The position numbers and the translations under genes are program-made. Shown here piece after piece: positions 1 through 8,649 of a stretch of DNA of 56,967 bases (position 1 is the first letter of the stretch; each line of letters starts with the position of its first letter). The stretch covers positions 1 to 56,967 of the forward strand of contig JAGBZX010000030.1 of the NCBI GenBank assembly GCA_017628025.1, read 5' to 3'. The notes beneath the pieces were generated by a model that searched no databases, was not told where the DNA came from, and saw nothing but the letters and a program-made list of their open reading frames with translations. The stretch comes from Kiritimatiellia bacterium. Its GTDB lineage: Bacteria; Verrucomicrobiota; Kiritimatiellia; RFP12; UBA1067.

Positions 1-50
1 CCCACACAACCTTTCCAAGGTTGCACCATCGACCACTCGGACACCCCTCC
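1..50 (-). tRNA. tRNA-Ser (GGA), 3' part cut off by the window edge
   Basis: The minus strand starts GGAGGGGTGTCCGAGTGG at position 50, a typical serine tRNA acceptor and D-arm. It continues into an anticodon stem CAACC/GGTTG whose 7-base loop TTGGAAA gives anticodon GGA (UCC codons). The variable arm, T-arm and 3' end lie outside the window. It is the last of three tRNAs in a row and probably shares the promoter at 264-292. Confidence 0.9.
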
Positions 51-74
51 GGATATCTAGTTCGCAATGATTAC

Positions 75-160
75 TGGTGCCAGGAGCGGGACTCGAACCC
101 GCACGTACTCGCGTACGGCAGATTTTGAGTCTGCTGCGGCTGCCATTACGCCACCCTGGC
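75..160 (-). tRNA. tRNA-Leu (CAA)
   Basis: The full cloverleaf is visible: acceptor GCCAGGG pairs with CCTGGC, anticodon stem GCAGA/TCTGC encloses the loop CTCAAAA (anticodon CAA, codon UUG). The long variable arm (CGTACGCGAGTACG) marks a class II leucine tRNA, and the T-arm has GGTTCGAGTCC. The 3' CCA is encoded at 75-77. It lies 6 bases downstream of tRNA-Gly. Confidence 0.95.
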
Positions 161-166
161 AATCCT

Positions 167-240
167 TGGAGCGGGCGAAGGGAATCGAACCCTCGTAGCC
201 AGCTTGGAAGGCTGGAGCTCTGCCATTGAGCTACGCCCGC
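167..240 (-). tRNA. tRNA-Gly (UCC)
   Basis: Acceptor GCGGGCG pairs with CGCCCGC. The anticodon stem CCAGC/GCTGG holds the loop CTTCCAA, giving anticodon TCC (GGA codons). The T-arm carries GGTTCGATTCC and the 3' CCA is encoded at 167-169. It is the first tRNA of the cluster, about 23 bases downstream of a strong -10 box. Confidence 0.95.
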
Positions 241-263
241 CCGCTATCCAAACGAACAAGAGT

Positions 264-292
264 ATTATATCATAAAATCTAAACAGAAACAA
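264..292 (-). promoter_or_regulatory. Sigma-70-type promoter of the tRNA cluster
   Basis: Minus strand reads TTGTTT (287-292), 17-base spacer, TATAAT (264-269), preceded by TGA so that it is an extended -10. The -35 lies inside the last codons of the upstream peptidase gene (stop at 279-281). It matches the TGATATAATA core seen at most other units here. Confidence 0.8.
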
Positions 293-2114
293 GCCCTTGT
301 TGACGAAGCATCGCTTCTATTTTCGGTTCTCGACCGACGAAAAGCTTAAAAATCTCATAAGCATCCATCGAACCGCCAAGGGAAAGCACTGTATCTTTAA
401 AACGTTTGCCGATTAATGGATACTCTTGACGAGGAGCATCCTCGAAAACTCCAAAAGCATCTGCGCTCATAACCTCTGCCCATTTATAGCCATAATAACC
501 AGCATCATATCCGCCAGCAAAGATATGGCAAAATGAACAAAGGAAAAGATCGTCACCCGTAGTCTTAATACCAAAATGCGAGAAAAGCTCATACTGAAGC
601 CTAATAGCATCTTCTCCTTTTTCGCATATCTGAGTATGTAATAGCCAATCTATTTTCGCAAACGCTAATTGACGCCGACAAAGAGAGCCTGCCATAAAAT
701 TCTTAGCCTTCTTAACTTTCTCAAGTAGCTCTTTTGGTAGATCATAGCCAGCAACAGGGTCTAAGACCCAATTCTCCATAAATTGACTGGCTAATTCTAC
801 AGCATCCCACTCTACTAAATTCAAACCTGCCGCCGCCTCTTCTTCAACGGTCGTTAACATGCATTGAAGCGCATGGCCGAACTCATGAAATAGAGTTTCA
901 ACATGTACCAAAGATAATTCGGTTTTGCCATTTTCATCAGGAGGATTAAAATTAGTTACTATTAAAGCAACAGGTTTTTTATTACGGCGCTTTGAGTAAT
1001 CAGAAAACTCATTCATCCAGGCACCGCCCTGCTTTAATCCATTTCTGACAAAAGGATCGAAATAAAAACCTGCGATTACGTTACTATCTTTGCTGATTTC
1101 AAAAAGCCTTACATCTTTATGCCACGCCTGTGGTGCTGAATCAACTTCTACAACATCTATATCAAATAAAGTTTTTACTGTGCGCCAAAGACCAGAAAGA
1201 ACCTTCTCTAAATCAAAAAACTTTTTTATATCAAAATCCGAGTAGGCATACTTTCTTTCTCTAAGTCGCTCTATCGCCCAAGCTCTATCCCAAGGCTCAA
1301 GATTTTCCCCGAGCTCTAATTCTTCTGCTTGAGAAACTTTTAAAGTAGCTTCATCAAGCTTATTTATCATATTAAGTACTGCTCGCTCAGACGGCGCACA
1401 CTTTTCGGCGAGTGATAACTCCGCGTGCGTTTTAAAACCTAGTAGCTCTGCCTTTTCCTGCCTAAGTTTAAGAATTTTCTCAATAAGCTCAAGATTACCA
1501 GGCGCACGAGAAACACGCGCCTTATAAAGATTCTCTCGTATCTCTCTATCTTCACAGTGCTTCATTGTCTCTAAGTATGAAGCATCATCTATCGTATAAG
1601 TTTTGCCACCCTTCTCATACTTGTAAGCATTTGTAGCATCTAGAACAGCGTTTGCAAAAGACGTTGATAGGCTAGTTAATTCTATATTAATCTCATTTAA
1701 GCGATTTCGCTTATCATCCTCAAGCGCCACACCAGAAAGTTTAGCAGACAAAAGCGATTTCTCTAGTATCCGACGGCGAACAGGGGAAATCTCGCTTTTA
1801 GAAAGCAAATCCTGCCTCTTTGAATAAAGAATTTTAGATTGCCCTGCCTTCATTGAGAATTCGACAATTTTGCCCTGCCATTGCTCTTTAAGCTCACGCC
1901 AAGAAGGATTATTCATAACAGATGTCATATGAACAACCTTCTTCCACACATCAAACAACTCACGAAGACCATCGTCTAAACGATACTCAATAGAATCCCA
2001 AGAAACTTCTTGTGATTCTTCAACTTCGCTAAGAACAGCTTCTGCTTGTTCAAAAAGCCGCGGCAAATCCGCCGCGGCTTTTTCAGGTGTAAACCTTGAC
2101 CAATCGTAAAACAT
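279..2114 (-). CDS. prlC: M3-family zinc oligopeptidase (oligopeptidase A-like)
   Basis: Cytoplasmic metallopeptidase that degrades short peptides such as cleaved signal peptides. The zinc site is clear: HEFGH at residues 410-414, with the third ligand E440 inside DAVELASQ, the DxxExxSQ block of the M3A (thimet/OpdA) branch. At 611 aa it is shorter than E. coli OpdA (about 680), and no signal peptide is seen. It follows purM by 2 bases and so is the last gene of the fba-purM-prlC unit; its ribosome site must lie within the end of purM. It ends in TAG, which shows that TAG is a normal stop in this genome. The family is certain; the symbol is a best match within M3A. Confidence 0.85.
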   Translation of the reverse strand: MFYDWSRFTPEKAAADLPRLFEQAEAVLSEVEESQEVSWDSIEYRLDDGLRELFDVWKKVVHMTSVMNNPSWRELKEQWQGKIVEFSMKAGQSKILYSKRQDLLSKSEISPVRRRILEKSLLSAKLSGVALEDDKRNRLNEINIELTSLSTSFANAVLDATNAYKYEKGGKTYTIDDASYLETMKHCEDREIRENLYKARVSRAPGNLELIEKILKLRQEKAELLGFKTHAELSLAEKCAPSERAVLNMINKLDEATLKVSQAEELELGENLEPWDRAWAIERLRERKYAYSDFDIKKFFDLEKVLSGLWRTVKTLFDIDVVEVDSAPQAWHKDVRLFEISKDSNVIAGFYFDPFVRNGLKQGGAWMNEFSDYSKRRNKKPVALIVTNFNPPDENGKTELSLVHVETLFHEFGHALQCMLTTVEEEAAAGLNLVEWDAVELASQFMENWVLDPVAGYDLPKELLEKVKKAKNFMAGSLCRRQLAFAKIDWLLHTQICEKGEDAIRLQYELFSHFGIKTTGDDLFLCSFCHIFAGGYDAGYYGYKWAEVMSADAFGVFEDAPRQEYPLIGKRFKDTVLSLGGSMDAYEIFKLFVGREPKIEAMLRQQGLVSV

Positions 2115-2116
2115 GA

Positions 2117-3154
2117 TTAGTTCTTAAACGTTACGATGCCTTTACCCTTGCGGATAACACCGATTTCGTGATACTTCTGGTGAACAGCATTAAGCACGTT
2201 CTTAGCCTTCTGAAGCTCGCGCTTAGGAACTATGACTATAAAGCCAATGCCCATGTTAAATACGCGATACATCTCATCACGATCAACCTTGCCCTGATTC
2301 TGGAGGAACCTAAAGATTGTAGGAACTTCCCAAGAAGCACGATCAATCTCAGCGTTAACGCACTTTGGCAGAACTCTCGGAATATTATCCTGAAAACCAC
2401 CACCAGTAATATGCGCCATGCCTGTAATTTTTACGCGCTCCATAAGAGCCTGAACGGGCTTAAGGAAGCTGCGATGAACAGCTAAAAGTGCGTCACCAAA
2501 CGTAATGTCAGTACCAGGCAAACGATCTGCAGGCGAATAACCGCAAATATCAAAAACGATCTTACGCGCAAGCGAAAAACCATTTGTCTGTAATCCACCT
2601 GAAGGGAAGCCTAAAATAACATCCCCAGCGCGGATAGACTTGCCAGTAACAAGGCGCTTTTTAGACACAGAACCAACAATGGTACCGACTAAATCATATT
2701 CACCTACAGGATAAAGACCTGGCATCTCAGCAGTTTCTCCGCCAAGAAGAGCCATTTTGTTTTCTTTACATGCTTTGCAAAGCCCCGAAACTACTGACTT
2801 AAACTGCGCCGGCATAACCTTTGATGTGCCGATGTAGTCCATAAAGAATAGAGGCTTAGCGCCCTGCACGAGAATATCGTTTACGCAGTGGTTAACAATA
2901 TCCTGCCCGACGGTGTCGTGACGATTCATCATCGCAGCGACTTTGAGCTTCGTGCCGACTCCGTCGGTGGAAGCGACAAGAATCTGATCCTTGCCTTCGG
3001 GGACCTTGTGCAGGCCGCCGAACGCGCCGATACCACCGATGGTGTATTTTGTTTTAGTCGACGAGACCATCTGTGCGATAGAGCCAACTGCGCTCATCTT
3101 GGTGTCAATATTGACACCAGCCTGAGCATATGCTGAAACGTTCTTTGCGGCCAT
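2117..3154 (-). CDS. purM: Phosphoribosylformylglycinamidine cyclo-ligase
   Basis: Fifth step of de novo purine synthesis: ATP-dependent closure of FGAM to AIR in the cytoplasm. Typical PurM signatures are AYAQAGVNID at the N-terminus, STDGVGTKLKVA, the VNHCVNDI block, GGETAEMPG and HITGGGFQDNIPR. From the ATG at 3154 it is 345 aa, the standard length. That ATG has GGGG about 6-9 bases upstream and gives the family's N-terminus. An upstream in-frame TTG at 3175 would add seven residues and overlap fba; I consider it less likely. It is cotranscribed with fba upstream and prlC downstream. No other pur gene is present in the window. Confidence 0.95.
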   Translation of the reverse strand: MAAKNVSAYAQAGVNIDTKMSAVGSIAQMVSSTKTKYTIGGIGAFGGLHKVPEGKDQILVASTDGVGTKLKVAAMMNRHDTVGQDIVNHCVNDILVQGAKPLFFMDYIGTSKVMPAQFKSVVSGLCKACKENKMALLGGETAEMPGLYPVGEYDLVGTIVGSVSKKRLVTGKSIRAGDVILGFPSGGLQTNGFSLARKIVFDICGYSPADRLPGTDITFGDALLAVHRSFLKPVQALMERVKITGMAHITGGGFQDNIPRVLPKCVNAEIDRASWEVPTIFRFLQNQGKVDRDEMYRVFNMGIGFIVIVPKRELQKAKNVLNAVHQKYHEIGVIRKGKGIVTFKN

Positions 3155-3171
3155 GAGTAACCCCAGTTTTA

Positions 3172-4170
3172 TCAAATCTTGTTATTAGAACCAAGAACCT
3201 TTACAATCTTGTGGACATACATCTTCTTCATCGCATCACGAGCAGGCGTGAGATACTGACGAGGATCGAAATGACCAGGATTCTCTGCAAAGTGCTTGCG
3301 GATAGCAGCTGTCATAGCAAGACGTGAGTCGCTATCGATGTTAATCTTGCAAACAGCACTCTTAGCAGCCTTTCTAAGCTGTGATTCAGGAATGCCAACT
3401 GCGTCAGGAAGCTTACCACCAAACTTGTTGATTGTATCAACTTCGTCTTGAGGAACGCTGGAAGACCCGTGAAGAACGATCGGAAATCCAGGGAGCTTCT
3501 TCTCGATAGCCTTAAGAATGTCAAATGCCAAAGGTGGCGGAACGAGCTTACCGGTCTTCTTGTCAAGAGTGCACTGTTCACGCGTAAACTTATATGCACC
3601 GTGGCTCGTACCAATGGAGATAGCTAAAGAATCGCAACCTGTCTTAGTAGCAAACTCAATGACTTCTTCTGGCTTCGTGTAGTGTGACTCTGCAGCAGAA
3701 ACCTCATCTTCAACACCTGCAAGAACACCGAGTTCTGCTTCAACAGTCACATCATGCTTGTGAGCATAGTTAACGACCTTCTTTGTAAGCTTGATGTTCT
3801 CTTGGAAAGAAAGATGAGAACCATCAATCATGACTGAGCTGAAACCAGAATCAATGCAGCTCTTGCATGTTTCAAAGCTATCACCGTGATCAAGGTGGAG
3901 AACGATCTGAGGCTTATTGCAACCAAGTTCTTTACCGTACTCAACTGCACCTACTGCCATATAGCGAAGAATCGTGGGGTTTGCATACTTACGAGCACCC
4001 TTAGAAACCTGCATAATAACGGGGCGGTTAGTCTCAACAGCGCACTGGACGATAGCCTGCATCTGTTCCATCGTGTTGAAATTGAAAGCGGGGATAGCGT
4101 AGCCGCCCTTAACCGCCTTTGCGAACATCTTCTTGGTATTTACCAAACCGATTTTTTTGTAGCTGACCAT
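3172..4170 (-). CDS. fba: Class II fructose-1,6-bisphosphate aldolase
   Basis: Glycolytic/gluconeogenic aldolase (FBP to DHAP and G3P), zinc-dependent and cytoplasmic. The N-terminus has AIPAFNFNT. The metal-binding HLDHGD is at residues 92-97, followed by SVMIDGSH, VEAELGVLAG, SIGTSHGAYK and VLHGSSS. Length 332 aa fits the class II family. A good Shine-Dalgarno (GGAG, 9 bases before ATG) lies in a leader of about 45 bases after the -10 at 4219-4224. It is the first gene of a three-gene unit with purM and prlC. No functional link between these three is evident beyond central metabolism. Confidence 0.95.
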   Translation of the reverse strand: MVSYKKIGLVNTKKMFAKAVKGGYAIPAFNFNTMEQMQAIVQCAVETNRPVIMQVSKGARKYANPTILRYMAVGAVEYGKELGCNKPQIVLHLDHGDSFETCKSCIDSGFSSVMIDGSHLSFQENIKLTKKVVNYAHKHDVTVEAELGVLAGVEDEVSAAESHYTKPEEVIEFATKTGCDSLAISIGTSHGAYKFTREQCTLDKKTGKLVPPPLAFDILKAIEKKLPGFPIVLHGSSSVPQDEVDTINKFGGKLPDAVGIPESQLRKAAKSAVCKINIDSDSRLAMTAAIRKHFAENPGHFDPRQYLTPARDAMKKMYVHKIVKVLGSNNKI

Positions 4171-4218
4171 TTCGTTTTACTCCTTGAGCTTTATTTCTAT
4201 TTTAAGAAATTTTTATGT

Positions 4219-4247
4219 ATTATATCAAAAAAACGCAAAAATGTCAT
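4219..4247 (-). promoter_or_regulatory. Promoter of fba-purM-prlC
   Basis: Minus strand: ATGACA (4242-4247), 17 bases, TATAAT (4219-4224) preceded by TTGA. The start codon of fba is 48 bases beyond the -10, leaving room for a leader with a ribosome site. Confidence 0.75.
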
Positions 4248-4251
4248 TAGT

Positions 4252-4280
4252 ATAGCCCTTTATGTCTAAAAACAGGCTAT
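4252..4280 (-). other. Inverted repeat between the ABC exporter gene and fba
   Basis: ATAGCC at 4252-4257 pairs with GGCTAT at 4275-4280 across a 17-base loop, between the ABC exporter stop (4305) and the fba promoter. In the minus direction it is not directly followed by a T-run, so it is a poor intrinsic terminator. It could pause RNA polymerase or be chance. Confidence 0.3.
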
Positions 4281-4304
4281 TTTTGGCGTTTTCTCCGATT
4301 GAAC

Positions 4305-6263
4305 TTAGGTTTCGTCCTTATTCAGTTGCATGTCACAAAGTTTACGATATGCGCCATTTTTAGCATACAACTCATCATGCGTGCCGCGCTCAATAATTTC
4401 TCCGTGATCCATAACTAGAATTAAATCTGCATTACGAATAGTCGAAAGACGATGAGCGATAGCAAAAACGGTACGATTCTTCATAAGATTTGTAAGGGCA
4501 TCTTGAACAAGACGCTCTGTAATCGTATCCAAGGCACTAGTAGCTTCGTCAAGAATAAGTATTGGTGGATTTTTTAGAATTGCGCGCGCAATAGCTATGC
4601 GTTGGCGCTCGCCTCCAGAAAGAGCGAAGCCTTTTTCTCCGCATAGTCGAGAATATCCCTCGCCTTGAGACATTATAAAATCATGCGCATTTGCTAATTT
4701 TGCCGCTGATACTATCTTTTCTTTTGTAACGTCTTGAACACCATAGCTAATATTAAATTCTATCGTGTCATTAAACAGCACAGTTTCCTGCATTACTGCA
4801 CCAACGAGATTACGCAAATCTGCAATAGCAATATCTTTTATATCAACGCCATCAATTAAAACTCGACCTTTTTGAGGATCATAAAATCTAGCCAATAATC
4901 CTGAAAGCGTTGTTTTACCACTACCCGTTCCGCCAACTACCGCTACAAAAGAACCTTTTTTTATCTCAAAAGTAGTTTGAGAAACTGCATCTCTTGCCGC
5001 GGTTTGATATTTAAAAGAAACATTATCAAACAAAATCTTTTCATCAAATGTAGATTTTTTAATAGCGTCAGGACTCTCCTTAATTTCTGGCTCTAAATCT
5101 AAGAGAGAAAATATACGAGACAAAGCTGCTAACGAATTTTGTAAATGAACTTGGAGTTTAGAGAATTCCTTAATAGGCTTATAAATAATAAGTAATGGCG
5201 CAACCATTGGAACAACATTTGAAAGAGGTATTTTGAATATAAAACACCAAACAATAAAAACACCTACCAAGATCAAACCGACCGTCTCAACGGTAGGCCC
5301 AACCATCAAACCAACACGAAGCGCTCGCATCATTGATTTAAGTTGATAACGGAATACGCTTTTAAAACTCGTATCTTCAAAATCTTCAGTATGATAGGCT
5401 TTAATTGTTCTAATGCCTGTTAATGTTTCATGAACACGAGAATCAATCATCGTGGAACGCTCTAAAGTACGCTTTGACCATTTGCGCATTTTACGCCCTA
5501 AAACGAGAATAGGAACTAAGAATACAGGCGCGCCTACTAGTAGCAAGAATAACGCATTTGTCATCTCGTTATCAATTGCAAACTTAATAATGAAGCCAAC
5601 AGAAACAAGTATCATAAATGGCGCAAGCGCCAACTCTGACAAGATGGTTGTCATGATAGTCTGAAGTTGCTGAGGATCTGCACTAATGCGGCCCATAATC
5701 TGCCCCATATCAACTCTTGAGAAGAACTGAAGAGACTGCTTTTGAGTATGCTCAAGCATTTCCCTTCGCAAATCTGCCACTGCATGAGTAGCTGCCCATG
5801 TAAGATAATATGTATTTAAATAACCAAGCAATAAACGAAGAACTGCAATAAGAGGAATAACACCAAGAACTAGAAGAAGCATCGCCCCTTGCATATGCCC
5901 TTTTTCATCAGTAAATTGAATACCAACCTTCGCCGCTGCTGCCTCTATTTTCGGATACCAAGACGGCAATTTTGCTGCCTTTGAAAGTTCCTTTTCATAC
6001 TTGTTTTTTTTCTTTTTTTCAATACTATCAACTTCTTTTGTAGGCGTAACCTCTTGAGTTAACTCAACCTTTTGCCCGCCAGCAGTTGCAACTGCAGGCT
6101 GAAGTATTTGATAAAAAGGGACGAGAGCGGCGGCATTTAAAAGACCACAAATTAGGCCAATTATAATCCTAAATTTATATCGATTAATATATTTACAAAC
6201 ACGACCATAGGATTGGCGAAAGCCATAGTCTTTATCAAAAAACTCTTTGACGTATTTTTTCAA
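4305..6263 (-). CDS. MsbA-like ABC exporter, fused permease/ATPase (second of pair)
   Basis: Half-transporter with an N-terminal six-helix exporter domain and a C-terminal ATPase. Walker A (GGTGSGKTT) lies near residue 440, the signature LSGGERQR near 548 and Walker B LILDEATSALD near 566, followed by the H-loop in AIAHRLST. I place the start at a TTG at 6263: AAAAGGA sits just upstream and the protein then begins MKKYVKEFFD, aligning with the neighbour's KKEFFDRSY. An upstream ATG would overlap the preceding gene by 77 bases. A charged Lys/Glu-rich segment follows the first membrane helix. It is cotranscribed with a close paralogue 19 bases upstream; the two probably form a heterodimer exporting a lipid or drug. 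The substrate is unknown; MsbA-type lipid A flipping is possible. Confidence 0.88.
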   Translation of the reverse strand: MKKYVKEFFDKDYGFRQSYGRVCKYINRYKFRIIIGLICGLLNAAALVPFYQILQPAVATAGGQKVELTQEVTPTKEVDSIEKKKKNKYEKELSKAAKLPSWYPKIEAAAAKVGIQFTDEKGHMQGAMLLLVLGVIPLIAVLRLLLGYLNTYYLTWAATHAVADLRREMLEHTQKQSLQFFSRVDMGQIMGRISADPQQLQTIMTTILSELALAPFMILVSVGFIIKFAIDNEMTNALFLLLVGAPVFLVPILVLGRKMRKWSKRTLERSTMIDSRVHETLTGIRTIKAYHTEDFEDTSFKSVFRYQLKSMMRALRVGLMVGPTVETVGLILVGVFIVWCFIFKIPLSNVVPMVAPLLIIYKPIKEFSKLQVHLQNSLAALSRIFSLLDLEPEIKESPDAIKKSTFDEKILFDNVSFKYQTAARDAVSQTTFEIKKGSFVAVVGGTGSGKTTLSGLLARFYDPQKGRVLIDGVDIKDIAIADLRNLVGAVMQETVLFNDTIEFNISYGVQDVTKEKIVSAAKLANAHDFIMSQGEGYSRLCGEKGFALSGGERQRIAIARAILKNPPILILDEATSALDTITERLVQDALTNLMKNRTVFAIAHRLSTIRNADLILVMDHGEIIERGTHDELYAKNGAYRKLCDMQLNKDET

Positions 6264-6282
6264 ATTATGCGTCCTTTTGATT

Positions 6283-8214
6283 TTACTCGCCTTGCATATC
6301 ACACAATGCTTTATATACGCCGCCCTTGGCATATAATGTATCGTGATTGCCGCTTTCAACTATCTGCCCATCTCGCATTACAAAAATTAGATCTGCATCC
6401 TTGATTGTTGAAAGCCTATGAGCAATAACAAATGTAGTGCGACTTTCCATTAAACGCTCTAACGCATCTTGAACTAATCGCTCCGTAACGTTATCAAGAG
6501 CACTTGTCGCTTCATCTAAGATTAATATGGGCAAGTTTCTTAAAACTGCTCTCGCAATTGAGATACGTTGACGCTCACCACCAGACAATGCAAAACCCTT
6601 CTCTCCACAAAGCCTCTCATACCCTTCAGGCTGCTCGATTATAAAATCGTGTGCATTTGCTATTTTAGCTGCATCAATTATTTGTTCGAGAGTAGCATTT
6701 TCAGATCCATACTTAATATTGTAGGCGATCGAATCGTTAAAAAGAAGCGCATCTTGCGTAACAACTCCAATAAACCTACGTAAATCTTCTATTGCAATAT
6801 CCTTAAGATCAACGCCATCAATAAAAATTTTACCACCCGTAGGATCCATAAAGCGTGCTAATAAAGACCCTAAAGTAGATTTGCCCGACCCTGTCCCACC
6901 TACTACAGCTACTTTTTGACCGCGCTTTATCTCAAACGAAACATTATGAACGGCATCTCTATCTTGTGTAGTGTAACGATACGAAACATTATCAAAGCAA
7001 ATCTTATCATTAAATGAATTTTTTCGTACTAAACTAGAAGACTCTGGCAATTCCATTTTCACATCTAGCAATGAAAATATACGACAAAGTGACGCCATAC
7101 TTGTTTCTAACGTAACCTGAATACGAGAAAGCTTCTTCACCGGTTTATAAATAACAAGCAATGGCGCCATCATAGGCAGGACTTGATCAAGTGTAATGTG
7201 TTTAACAAAGCACCAGCAGACAAAACCACAAAGCAGAAGCACTCCTGTTAATTCCATTACAACAGGCACAATACCTCCGAGCCGAACACTTCTTAAAATA
7301 CTTTTAACAAGAAAAGAATTGGCTTTTGAATAATTATCATTTTCAAACTTTTCTGTATTCGCAGATTTTACGAATTTAATACAAGTTAAAACTTCATGTA
7401 TACGAGAAAGCACTCGCGAAGCGCGCTCCATCGAGCGCTGCGACCAATTACGAATACGAGTTCCGATTGCTTTAAGAGAAATAGTAAATAGCGGAAACGC
7501 CACAGCTAAAATAACTAGCGTTGGAAGCATGTCGTTTTTAAAAGCGTGCCAAACCACAAAGGCAACTGATACAAAAATCTCAAAAGGTGATTCCGCCAAA
7601 TCCGATATTACAGAGTGTATAACAGTTCTAATTTCGCGAGGATCGCCACTAATTCGAGACATAACCTGTCCGACATCTGTGCGTGCATAAAACTCTAAGG
7701 ACTGTCTTTGAACATGACTCATCAAGTCACAGCTTAAATCCATGGTTGCTCTGGCACCAACCCATGAAAGCATATAGTGATTTAAGAAGCGAAGACCTAA
7801 TCTAACAAGGGCAACAAAAGGGACAACTATTAATGCCAATAAAATAACAGGCCCCTGCAACGCGCCAGATTCATCCATTATCGTTATCCCAAACCTGCGA
7901 GCTAACTTTTCTACCTTAGGATACCACGATGGCAGGTTGTTTGTCGCGACGCTAATTTTCTCATCTTCATTAGTAGAAGTAATTTCTGAACTCTTCTCTA
8001 CTATGTTTTGAACACGGCCAACCATCTCAATGCCGCCTACTGCAGGCTGGACCATCTGAAAGACAGGAACGAGCGTGCCAGCAGTCAGCAAACCGCTGAC
8101 TATACCTATTATCAATCTAACTCGATATGGTCGTATATATTTCCACAACCTAGAATACGCTTCCTTCCACGTATACGACCTATCAAAAAACTCTTTTTTA
8201 TACCCGTCTTTCAT
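6283..8214 (-). CDS. MsbA-like ABC exporter, fused permease/ATPase (first of pair)
   Basis: 643-aa half-transporter, paralogous over its whole length to the gene downstream. Walker A GGTGSGKST is near residue 437, LSGGERQR near 540 and Walker B LILDEATSALD near 558. Both paralogues keep the catalytic glutamate, so neither nucleotide site looks degenerate. The N-terminus has two hydrophobic helices separated by an extended hydrophilic loop, as in its partner. The ATG at 8214 is only 8 bases after TATAAT and has no Shine-Dalgarno, so the transcript is predicted to be leaderless. Outer-membrane lipid export is a reasonable guess from similarity to MsbA, not shown by context. Confidence 0.88.
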   Translation of the reverse strand: MKDGYKKEFFDRSYTWKEAYSRLWKYIRPYRVRLIIGIVSGLLTAGTLVPVFQMVQPAVGGIEMVGRVQNIVEKSSEITSTNEDEKISVATNNLPSWYPKVEKLARRFGITIMDESGALQGPVILLALIVVPFVALVRLGLRFLNHYMLSWVGARATMDLSCDLMSHVQRQSLEFYARTDVGQVMSRISGDPREIRTVIHSVISDLAESPFEIFVSVAFVVWHAFKNDMLPTLVILAVAFPLFTISLKAIGTRIRNWSQRSMERASRVLSRIHEVLTCIKFVKSANTEKFENDNYSKANSFLVKSILRSVRLGGIVPVVMELTGVLLLCGFVCWCFVKHITLDQVLPMMAPLLVIYKPVKKLSRIQVTLETSMASLCRIFSLLDVKMELPESSSLVRKNSFNDKICFDNVSYRYTTQDRDAVHNVSFEIKRGQKVAVVGGTGSGKSTLGSLLARFMDPTGGKIFIDGVDLKDIAIEDLRRFIGVVTQDALLFNDSIAYNIKYGSENATLEQIIDAAKIANAHDFIIEQPEGYERLCGEKGFALSGGERQRISIARAVLRNLPILILDEATSALDNVTERLVQDALERLMESRTTFVIAHRLSTIKDADLIFVMRDGQIVESGNHDTLYAKGGVYKALCDMQGE

Positions 8215-8222
8215 TTTGGAGT

Positions 8223-8251
8223 ATTATATCAAATTTCACCTTTAAACAACA
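8223..8251 (-). promoter_or_regulatory. Promoter of the ABC exporter pair (leaderless)
   Basis: TATAAT at 8223-8228 within TTGATATAATAC on the minus strand. The -35 is weak (TGTTGT with a 17-base spacer). Only ACTCCAAA separates the -10 from the ATG at 8214, so the transcript should start at or next to the start codon. Confidence 0.75.
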
Positions 8252-8307
8252 TAGGCAATATACGAGCGTCGAATTTAATAGCTTCAAAATTAATTTAGTA
8301 AACACAA

Positions 8308-8649
8308 CTACGGCAATGTAAAAGTAGCAGCCGTAAACACGACTCCTTTAACGCAGCCTGTTTTTTTAACCTTAACGCTAGCCGATTTAACATGTTCAAA
8401 AGTCATACAAACTTCACAGGCAAGCTTTGAGGCCTTCTCTATTAGCCTACATTGAGCTTGCTTAAGCACATTTCGTAATGAATCTGTTAATACAACATAA
8501 TCTACCGCATCTTCAATTCGGTCAGTATCAGCCGCTAAATCATCTATTTCTAAAGTTACATCTAGAAAAATAGTTTGCTCTTTTTCTCGTTCAAACTCAA
8601 GATCTCCAATAACGCAACTAACTTCAATTGAATTTATCTCAAGCGTCAT
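8308..8649 (-). CDS. folB: Dihydroneopterin aldolase
   Basis: Folate synthesis enzyme converting dihydroneopterin to 6-hydroxymethyl-dihydropterin. FolB features are visible in order: an N-terminal strand (EINSIEVSCVIGD), FEREKEQTIFLDV, DAVDYVVLTDSL, LIEKASKLACEV and the C-terminal VKVKKTG. From the ATG at 8649 it is 113 aa, close to the usual 115-120. GGGAGG 8 bases upstream supports this start over the ATG at 8664. It overlaps the 3' end of the TsaC-Maf gene by 11 bases and ends the pyrH-frr-...-folB unit. Confidence 0.85.
   Translation of the reverse strand: MTLEINSIEVSCVIGDLEFEREKEQTIFLDVTLEIDDLAADTDRIEDAVDYVVLTDSLRNVLKQAQCRLIEKASKLACEVCMTFEHVKSASVKVKKTGCVKGVVFTAATFTLP

Noticed and set aside
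1-240. Integration site (attachment site) at the tRNA cluster
   Set aside because: No integrase, direct repeat of a tRNA end or phage gene is visible near it.
4252-4280. Intrinsic terminator after the ABC exporter pair
   Set aside because: The stem is only 6 bp with a 17-base loop and is not followed by a T-run in the direction of transcription; kept only as an inverted repeat.
6264-6359. N-terminal extension of the second ABC exporter to the ATG at 6359
   Set aside because: It would overlap the upstream gene by 77 bases; the TTG at 6263 has AAAGGA and aligns with the paralogue's N-terminus.
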